From NCBI GenBank assembly GCA_002083775.1, contig MTEI01000004.1, positions 124,001 through 188,000 of the forward strand: a stretch of DNA of 64,000 bases, given 5' to 3'. The stretch is from Rhodoferax ferrireducens (GTDB taxonomy: Bacteria; Pseudomonadota; Gammaproteobacteria; Burkholderiales; Burkholderiaceae_C). The first letter of the stretch is position 1, and the number at the start of each line of letters is the position of its first letter. Shown here piece by piece: positions 58,791 through 64,000 of the stretch. Below the pieces are notes generated by a model, which saw only the letters and a program-made list of their open reading frames with translations, was not told where the DNA came from and made no database searches. The position numbers were made by a program, and so were the translations under genes.

Positions 58791-59662
58791 ACCCGGAGGT
58801 GGTGCAAAAGCTGCTGCCGCTGGCGCTGGCTTTCATCATGTTTTACCTGGGGATGACGCTGGCGCTTGCCGATTTCTGGCGCGTGGCGCAGCGCCCGGCT
58901 GCCCTGGCCGTGGGTCTGACTGGGCAGTTGGTGCTGGTGCCGCTGGCCGGGTTTGCCGTGGCCAGCCTAAACGGCCTGGACCCGCTGATGGCCGTGGGCC
59001 TGATGGTACTGGCGGCTTGCCCGGGTGGCGTCAGCGCCGGCTTGCTCACGCACTTGGCCAGGGGTGACACGGCGCTGTCGATCTCGCTCACAGCGGTGAC
59101 CAGCCTGGTGTCGATGCTGACGCTGCCGCTGATCCTTAACCTGTCCTTGCAACACTTCATGGGCAGCAGCCTGCAGGCGCAGTTGCCGCTGGCACCCATG
59201 GTGCGCAGCATTTTTCTGCTGACCACGCTGCCGGTGCTGCTGGGCATGGCGCTGCGCTGGAAAGCGCCGAATGCGGTGTCGCGCTGGGTGCCTACAGCCT
59301 CCAAAGTGGCCACCACGCTGTTCGTGCTGATTGTGTTGGCCACCTTCTGGGACCAGCGCGAGGTGCTGTCGCAACACCTGCCCACCCTGGGCCCGGCCAC
59401 GCTGTTACTCAACGCCGCGGTGCTGGGCAGCGCCTACGCCCTGGCCACGCAGGCGCGGCTACAGCACGGCGACCGCATCGCGGTGGTCACCGAATGCGGC
59501 CTGCAAAACTCGGCGCTGGGCATTTTTGTCTGCCTGCAGTTGCTGGCCTCGCCGGCCATGAGCGCACCCAGCGTGGTCTACGCGCTGCTGATGAATGCGG
59601 GGGGCATCGCCTTTGTGCTGCTGATGCGCAGGCGTCGCGGATTGGGTACGGTAGCAGCCTGA
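58787..59662 (+). CDS. BASS-family (bile acid:sodium symporter-like) transporter
   Basis: 291 residues with about nine to ten membrane helices. The family motif VLAACPGGVSAGLLTHLARGDTALS and the second core ECGLQNSALGIFV, near the sodium sites, are present. It starts at GTG 58787, overlapping the TGA of the prenyltransferase gene, so all three genes appear coupled. The substrate is unknown; bacterial members take up organic anions such as bile acids, pantoate or pyruvate. Confidence 0.88.
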   Translation: MNPEVVQKLLPLALAFIMFYLGMTLALADFWRVAQRPAALAVGLTGQLVLVPLAGFAVASLNGLDPLMAVGLMVLAACPGGVSAGLLTHLARGDTALSISLTAVTSLVSMLTLPLILNLSLQHFMGSSLQAQLPLAPMVRSIFLLTTLPVLLGMALRWKAPNAVSRWVPTASKVATTLFVLIVLATFWDQREVLSQHLPTLGPATLLLNAAVLGSAYALATQARLQHGDRIAVVTECGLQNSALGIFVCLQLLASPAMSAPSVVYALLMNAGGIAFVLLMRRRRGLGTVAA

Positions 59663-59684
59663 AGTATGCGCTTGTGACCCGGAA

Positions 59685-59770
59685 CCTGGGTGGCACAGCG
59701 TTCTGCTCCGTGTCCCCCGCCCGCTGCGCGAGCTCCTCCTTGACCTGCGCAGAACGCTGTGCCGCCCAGG
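59685..59770. repeat. Long intergenic inverted repeat
   Basis: A 22-bp left arm (59685-59706, core GGCACAGCGTTCTGC) pairs with 59749-59770 (core GCAGAACGCTGTGCC) with one mismatch across a 42-nt loop. It lies 22 bp past the transporter stop, facing the convergent racemase gene. It could act as a bidirectional terminator or be a mobile palindrome; the size resembles the repeat inside valS, but the sequence differs. Confidence 0.8.
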
Positions 59771-59806
59771 CTCCTGACTGCTGCTGCCACTCGCGTCAAT
59801 TACTAT

Positions 59807-59857
59807 TTAATTTGTAGCTATTAGTTCTTTATCAATAAAGGCTAGAGGTCAATTTTA
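59807..59857 (-). repeat. Palindromic element copy at the end of the racemase-like gene
   Basis: TTTGTAGCTATTAGTTCTTTAT then ATAAAGGCTAGAGGTCAATTTTA; its last bases contain the TAA stop of the minus-strand gene, as in the copy at 17193-17240. Confidence 0.8.
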
Positions 59858-60604
59858 TAGAGAGGATAACGGCAACCCTAGCCGCGTCAGCTCGGGCGAC
59901 AGGTTGACCCAGGGCATATCAAAACCCGGTGTCTGGCGCTGCGGTGGCAAGGGTGCGCTGCGTAGCGCCCAGGTGGTGCCTGCCACCACGCTGTCCACAA
60001 TCGGCACCGCCACAAACGGCTGAATCTGCGCTGCCATACCCGCCAGCCCGGCACCACCCAGAATCACCGTCTGAACCCCCAGCTGACGCACCGCGTTCAG
60101 GCAAGCCTGCGTCAGCAGCAAGCGCGCCGCCACCGGGTCGGCAGCCAACTGCGCGCCGGTAGGTGCCACGGTGTGGATGCCCGCCAGCGACTGCGCATGA
60201 CCCAGCGACTGGGCCAGCCGCTGCAAAATGGGCGCCCAGCGTTCCCCCCCGGTGACGATGGCAAACCGGCCATGGCGTGCCGCCTCAATAAACGCGGCCT
60301 CGGCCAGGCCGGTCACCGGCACCGGGCTGCTTTCGCGCAGCGCCATCAGGCCGGGATCACCAAAACAACCGATCAGCACCGCATCTGGCGCACCTTCAGG
60401 AGCCGCCAACGCCGCTGCCCAGGCGTCCAGCGCGGCGTGCGCGGCGACCGCATAACTGGCTTCGTCAGAAATATACGGCGCACCAAAGCGTGCGGTGACT
60501 GAGCGCACGCCTACATGCGAGCCTGCTGCGGCCTGCACATGCTGCTGCAGCAGCGCAGTGACATTGGCCGAGGTGTTGGGGTTGATGACGAGCAGTTGGC
60601 GCAT
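59855..60604 (-). CDS. Asp/Glu/hydantoin (allantoin-type) racemase-family protein, one catalytic Cys missing
   Basis: 249 residues. The opening LLVINPNTSANVTALL and IGCFGDPGL (Cys80) match hydantoin/allantoin racemases. The second catalytic cysteine, expected in LGCAGM at about 184, is glycine here (ILGGAGLAG), so a standard two-base racemase mechanism is unlikely. It might be a decarboxylase or isomerase of the same fold, or an inactive member. Near purine genes an allantoin-related substrate is possible. It starts 6 bp after the GntR stop on the same strand. Its TAA is the edge of a palindromic element copy. Confidence 0.85.
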   Translation of the reverse strand: MRQLLVINPNTSANVTALLQQHVQAAAGSHVGVRSVTARFGAPYISDEASYAVAAHAALDAWAAALAAPEGAPDAVLIGCFGDPGLMALRESSPVPVTGLAEAAFIEAARHGRFAIVTGGERWAPILQRLAQSLGHAQSLAGIHTVAPTGAQLAADPVAARLLLTQACLNAVRQLGVQTVILGGAGLAGMAAQIQPFVAVPIVDSVVAGTTWALRSAPLPPQRQTPGFDMPWVNLSPELTRLGLPLSSL

Positions 60605-60610
60605 GTTTGT

Positions 60611-61321
60611 TCAGGCGGGGGTGCCAAAGAGTTCATTGAGGTCAGGCGCCACATCGTCTGCGGTTCCAAACTGCAGTTGTGACTCCAGCCGTGCCAGATG
60701 CTCCCGCATGCGTCGGGTCGCTTCTTTGGTGTCGCGCAGGCGAATCGCGTCCAGCAAGGCGCGGTGTTCGTTGCAGCCGCAGGCGGTGGCATCGGCGCGC
60801 TCGCGTTCGTGCGCCGGGCTGTAGGTCATGAGCACCAGCGAGGTGCGCGAAGTCAGTTCGCGCAGGATGCGCGCCAGCGTTTGGTGGTCAGCCCCTTCGG
60901 CGATTAGCGAGTGGAATTCACCAGACAGGCGGATGGCGCGGCGCATGTCTCCGGCCTGGCGCGCCGTCTCTTCGTCGTCAATACAGGTTTTGAGCTGCGC
61001 CATGTCGGCCTCCGAGGCTTTGGCGATGAACAGCTCAACCAAAGACGGCTCAATCAGCCGACGCACCTCAAACACCTCACGCGCTTCTTTCTCGGACGGC
61101 TGAGCGATGGTGGCACCCCGGTTGGGCGTGAGCGTGACCACCTGCTCGTTGGCCAGGCGCACCAGCACCGGGCGAATGCGCGTGCGCGACACGCCAAACG
61201 CGCTGGCCAATTTGTCTTCCACCAGCTTGGTGCCAGGCGGCAGCTTGTGGTCCAGAATGGCCGAAATCACCCGCTCGTACATATCAGCGTCCGATAGTGG
61301 CGCGGTGCTTGCCTCACTCAT
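60611..61321 (-). CDS. GntR-family (FadR/VanR subfamily) regulator
   Basis: 236 residues. The N-terminal winged helix (MYERVISAILDHKLPPGTKLVEDKLASAFGVSRTRIRPVLVRL) is followed by an FCD ligand domain with RRLIEPSLVELF and metal-site histidines in EFHSLIAEGADHQTL and EHRALLDAI. It most likely controls the adjacent transporter and racemase genes in response to a small carboxylate or ureide. The ATG overlaps the stop of the upstream permease gene by 4 bp. Confidence 0.92.
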   Translation of the reverse strand: MSEASTAPLSDADMYERVISAILDHKLPPGTKLVEDKLASAFGVSRTRIRPVLVRLANEQVVTLTPNRGATIAQPSEKEAREVFEVRRLIEPSLVELFIAKASEADMAQLKTCIDDEETARQAGDMRRAIRLSGEFHSLIAEGADHQTLARILRELTSRTSLVLMTYSPAHERERADATACGCNEHRALLDAIRLRDTKEATRRMREHLARLESQLQFGTADDVAPDLNELFGTPA

Positions 61322-62202
61322 GCTTTGCCTTTTTGTTGTCGTTTGTTCAGCCACGCGGCCAGGCCCATGGCCAAACCCATCACGGTGAATGATATGACCG
61401 TGGTGACCGTACCCAGCGCATAAATCGACGGCGTGGTGACGGTGGTGGTCAGGCCCTGCAACTCCAGTGGCAAGGTGTTGACATCGCCAATCGCCTGCGA
61501 GGTGCGGGCAATTTCGTCCCAGCTCAGGGTGAAGCCAAACATGCCAATGCCCACCACCGAGGGCGCTATCAGCGGCAGCACCACAAACCTGAAACCCTGC
61601 CACGGCGTGGCGCCCAGATCCCGCGCGGCTTCTTCATAGGCCGGGTTGAAGCGGTTGAACACGGCAAACATGATCAGCAGGCCAAATGGCAGCGTCCAGG
61701 TCAGGTGCGCGCCCAGGGCCGAGGTGAACAGACCCAGCGAGGTACCGTATTCCTCCAGCGTGCTGGTCAAACCCAGCGCCTCCAGCGCCCATTTGATCCC
61801 GTTGTCCAGCAGCCGAAACTCCAGCCCGATGCCCAGCGAGACAATGATCGACGGCATGATCAAACTGGCCACCACCACATAAAACAGCGCGTTGCCACCC
61901 CACAGCTTTTTGCGGAAGGCCAGCCCGGCCAGCACGGAAAACAGCACGGTGAAAGCCATCACCGCTGCACCCAGCGCCAGGGAGCGCTTGAAGGCCGCCC
62001 CAATATCCACCACGCCCAGCCCTTCTGCCAGCTTGACAAACCAGTGCACGGATAAGCCGCGCAACGGAAAGGTCAACCCACCTTCAGGCCCCTGGAAACT
62101 CAGCACCACGATGACCAGCATCGGGCCGTACAAAAACAACACAAAGGCGGCAAAAAACAGCGCCAGAAACCAGAAACCTGCGGAGCGGTGGTCTTTGTTC
62201 AT
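61318..62202 (-). CDS. ABC transporter permease, PotC-like
   Basis: 294 residues with six membrane helices and the permease EAA motif (EEAARDLGATPWQGFRFVVLPLIAPSV). It belongs to the spermidine/putrescine group of the binding-protein-dependent transporters. I start at the ATG 62202, 8 bp from an AAGGAG site; a GTG at 62208 overlapping the upstream stop is too close to it. It forms the inner-membrane channel with the next permease. Its ATPase is not in the window. Confidence 0.9.
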   Translation of the reverse strand: MNKDHRSAGFWFLALFFAAFVLFLYGPMLVIVVLSFQGPEGGLTFPLRGLSVHWFVKLAEGLGVVDIGAAFKRSLALGAAVMAFTVLFSVLAGLAFRKKLWGGNALFYVVVASLIMPSIIVSLGIGLEFRLLDNGIKWALEALGLTSTLEEYGTSLGLFTSALGAHLTWTLPFGLLIMFAVFNRFNPAYEEAARDLGATPWQGFRFVVLPLIAPSVVGIGMFGFTLSWDEIARTSQAIGDVNTLPLELQGLTTTVTTPSIYALGTVTTVISFTVMGLAMGLAAWLNKRQQKGKA

Positions 62203-62204
62203 GC

Positions 62205-63119
62205 TCACAACTCCTTGCGAATATCAACCAGCCGGGTCAGCGCCCAGATGATCATGAGCACCAGGCTCAGCAAAATCACTGCATTGGCCGCCGCCAGCGG
62301 AAATTGCAGGTACGAGGTTTGCACCTGGATGATCTTGCCCACCGAGGCGATCTGCTGGCCACCCATGACACCAATCGTCACAAAGTCACCCATGACGATG
62401 GTGATGACAAAAATCGAACCGATGATGATGCCGGTGCGGCTCAACGGCACGATCACGTTCCACAGCGTTTGCCAAGCAGAGGCGCCGCTGTCGTTGGCGG
62501 CTTCGATCAGACTGCGGTCGATGCGCATCATGCTGTTGAAAATCGGCACGATCATGAACATGGTGTAGAGGTGCACAAAAGCCAGCACCACCGAAAAGTC
62601 CGAAAACAGCAGCCACTCAATGGGCGTGTCAATCAGCCCAATCCCTTGCAGGCTCTGGTTCACCAGCCCGTTGCGCCCGAGCAGCGGCACCCAGGAGATC
62701 ATGCGAATCACGTTGCTGGTCCAGAAGGGAATCGTGCACAGCACAAACAGCAGCGTCTGCACGTTGCTGGAGCGCACGTAAAACGCCAGAAAGTACGACA
62801 CGGTGAACCCGATCACCAGCGTGATCAGCCAGACCAGAAAACTGAATTTGAAGGTGGACAGGTAGGTCTTGAAGGTGACGCACATCTCGTCCGTGTTACT
62901 GCAGCCGTCAAACACCGACACGTAGTTTTTGAAGGTGAAGGCAGGCAGCAGTTCGTATTCATTGAAGTCCCAAAAGCTGACCATGCCAATCAGCGCCAGC
63001 GGGACCAGGAAAAACAGCACAAACACCAGCGTGAGCGGCGCCGCCTGCCACCAAGCCGCCAGGCTGCGACCTGGAGCGGAGGTGGTGGCAGTGATAGACG
63101 GGCTCGCACTGGTGTTCAT
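62205..63119 (-). CDS. ABC transporter permease, PotB-like
   Basis: 304 residues with six helices. The EAA-type loop is IEAANDSGASAWQTLWNVIVPLSRTGI. A 20-residue Ser/Thr-rich N-terminal tail precedes the first helix. It is translated upstream of the PotC-like gene. A GC-rich hairpin separates it from the binding-protein gene. Confidence 0.9.
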   Translation of the reverse strand: MNTSASPSITATTSAPGRSLAAWWQAAPLTLVFVLFFLVPLALIGMVSFWDFNEYELLPAFTFKNYVSVFDGCSNTDEMCVTFKTYLSTFKFSFLVWLITLVIGFTVSYFLAFYVRSSNVQTLLFVLCTIPFWTSNVIRMISWVPLLGRNGLVNQSLQGIGLIDTPIEWLLFSDFSVVLAFVHLYTMFMIVPIFNSMMRIDRSLIEAANDSGASAWQTLWNVIVPLSRTGIIIGSIFVITIVMGDFVTIGVMGGQQIASVGKIIQVQTSYLQFPLAAANAVILLSLVLMIIWALTRLVDIRKEL

Positions 63120-63186
63120 GGTTTGGATTTAGAGTGATCAGCTAGTTAAAAAGCCACCGATGGAGTTTGCACAGCGCCAAGCCAGA

Positions 63187-63239
63187 AACACCGCGGAACC
63201 GGCTTAGCCGGGCCGCTGGTGTTGCCCCCTAGAGGGGGG
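63187..63239. repeat. Cruciform and GC hairpin between binding-protein and permease genes
   Basis: AACACCGCGG (63187-63196) pairs with CCGCTGGTGTT (63213-63223) with one bulge, enclosing CCGGC-TTA-GCCGG (63199-63211). It is followed by CCCCC-TAGA-GGGGG (63225-63238). Such structures between a binding protein and its permease usually stabilise the first message and give it in excess. Confidence 0.75.
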
Positions 63240-63277
63240 AAAAGGCTACACGCAGTGAGCCTGGACGGGGGTGTTTC

Positions 63278-64000
63278 TTATGCAGCGACGAATTCATTCC
63301 ACTTCTGCACCATGTAATTGTTCTCATCCATCACCGCGTTCCAGCAGGCGATGCCGCCCATGCGGGCTTCGTAGCTGCCGCCGTCGCGGATCTGGCCGAC
63401 CTTGGCCAGCACGTCACCGTTGGGGCTCTTGATGTCCTGGGTGGCGGCTTTGCCTTCCATCCAGTAGGCCCACTCGTAGGCTTCCATCTTCGACTTGGCG
63501 GTGTCCAGCACGGCGCTGTAATAACCTTGGCGGTTCAGGTAAGCACCGGCCCAGCCATCCAGGAACCAGTTGATGAACTCGTAGGCGCCGTCGAGCTTGC
63601 GGCCAGACAGCGTGGCGGGCAGGCCAAAACCAGCCGCCCAGGCGCGATAACCTTCTTTGAGCGGCTGGAAGTTACAGGCAATGCCTTTGGTGCGCACGGC
63701 GGTCACGGCCGGGCTCCACATCGACTGGATCACCACTTCGCCCGAGGCCATCAGGTTCACTGACTCGTTGAAGTCTTTCCACAACGCACGGAACTGGCCC
63801 GCTTTTTTGGCTTCGATCAGGGTTTTGATGGTCAGGTCAATCTCGGCCTTGGTCATGTTGCCCTTGTCGGGGTATTTGTAGAGGCCCATGGCTTCCACCA
63901 CCATGGCGGCGTCCATGATGCCGATGCTGGGGATGTTCAAAATGGCGGCTTTACCCTTGAACTCGGGGTTCAGCAACTCTGCCCAGGAGTTGATCGGGCG
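63278..64000 (-). CDS. Periplasmic spermidine/putrescine-type binding protein (5' end outside window)
   Basis: About 240 residues of the C-terminal part; the start lies beyond base 64000. NSWAELLNPEFKGKAAILN, ESVNLMASGEVVIQSMWSP, GFGLPATLSGRKLDGAYEFINWFLDG and QGYYSAV show a PotD-like family 1 binding protein. Ligands of the group include polyamines and other small cations or organic acids. It is first in the minus-strand run leading to the two permeases, the regulator and the racemase-like gene. Confidence 0.88.
   Translation of the reverse strand, partial: RPINSWAELLNPEFKGKAAILNIPSIGIMDAAMVVEAMGLYKYPDKGNMTKAEIDLTIKTLIEAKKAGQFRALWKDFNESVNLMASGEVVIQSMWSPAVTAVRTKGIACNFQPLKEGYRAWAAGFGLPATLSGRKLDGAYEFINWFLDGWAGAYLNRQGYYSAVLDTAKSKMEAYEWAYWMEGKAATQDIKSPNGDVLAKVGQIRDGGSYEARMGGIACWNAVMDENNYMVQKWNEFVAA

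Overview
This window looks like a chromosomal segment of a high-GC betaproteobacterium of the order Burkholderiales, most likely Comamonadaceae and close to Rhodoferax or Polaromonas. That placement is an inference. It rests on the algZ/argH neighbourhood, a Bug-type (TTT) solute receptor, a UraD-AllC fusion, PuuD with a C-terminal cytochrome c domain, and a dispersed short palindrome of a type I associate with this family. Genes are tightly packed. I see no prophage, intact insertion sequence, CRISPR array or rRNA.

Left part (1-31 kb): a left-truncated AlgZ/LytS-type sensor kinase; argH; a diheme cytochrome c with a membrane-anchored RskA-like protein; a giant alpha-2-macroglobulin translationally coupled to penicillin-binding protein 1C; yebC and a glyoxalase-like gene; a family-3 solute-binding protein paired with a GGDEF/EAL protein; an FAD amine/amino acid oxidase-like gene divergent from a 2-hydroxyacid oxidase; a Pat/ADP-forming acyl-CoA ligase with a GNAT domain; dinB; a GAF-PAS-GGDEF-EAL protein; exported msrB; queF; and a peroxide-defence group (yaaA, ahpC, ahpF).

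Middle (31-41 kb): valS with an unusual in-frame insert, tusA, cysM, tRNA-Leu(CAA), a tannase-family gene, a decayed BrnT/BrnA toxin-antitoxin remnant, an epimerase-like gene, a ferredoxin-domain flavin reductase and a Bug receptor.

Right part (41-64 kb): a urate catabolism locus (puuD, xdhC, uraH, puuE, uraD-allC fusion, an M20 hydrolase) that covers every step from urate to allantoate and its first hydrolysis. It is interrupted by a same-strand module encoding an NfnAB/SudAB-like flavin oxidoreductase, a 2-oxoacid:ferredoxin oxidoreductase (alpha-gamma fusion plus beta) and an unusual 732-residue protein ending in a one-cluster ferredoxin domain. Then come a UbiE/MenG methyltransferase, a UbiA/MenA prenyltransferase and a BASS-family transporter in overlapping order. 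Last is a spermidine/putrescine-type ABC transporter with a GntR/FadR regulator and a racemase-family protein that lacks one of the two expected catalytic cysteines.

The most striking signal outside the genes is a 48-70 bp palindromic element present about 14 times. Eight copies lie inside or at the 3' end of protein-coding genes, and three of these are read in the same frame in unrelated proteins. This resembles the protein-coding palindromic elements known from Rickettsia.
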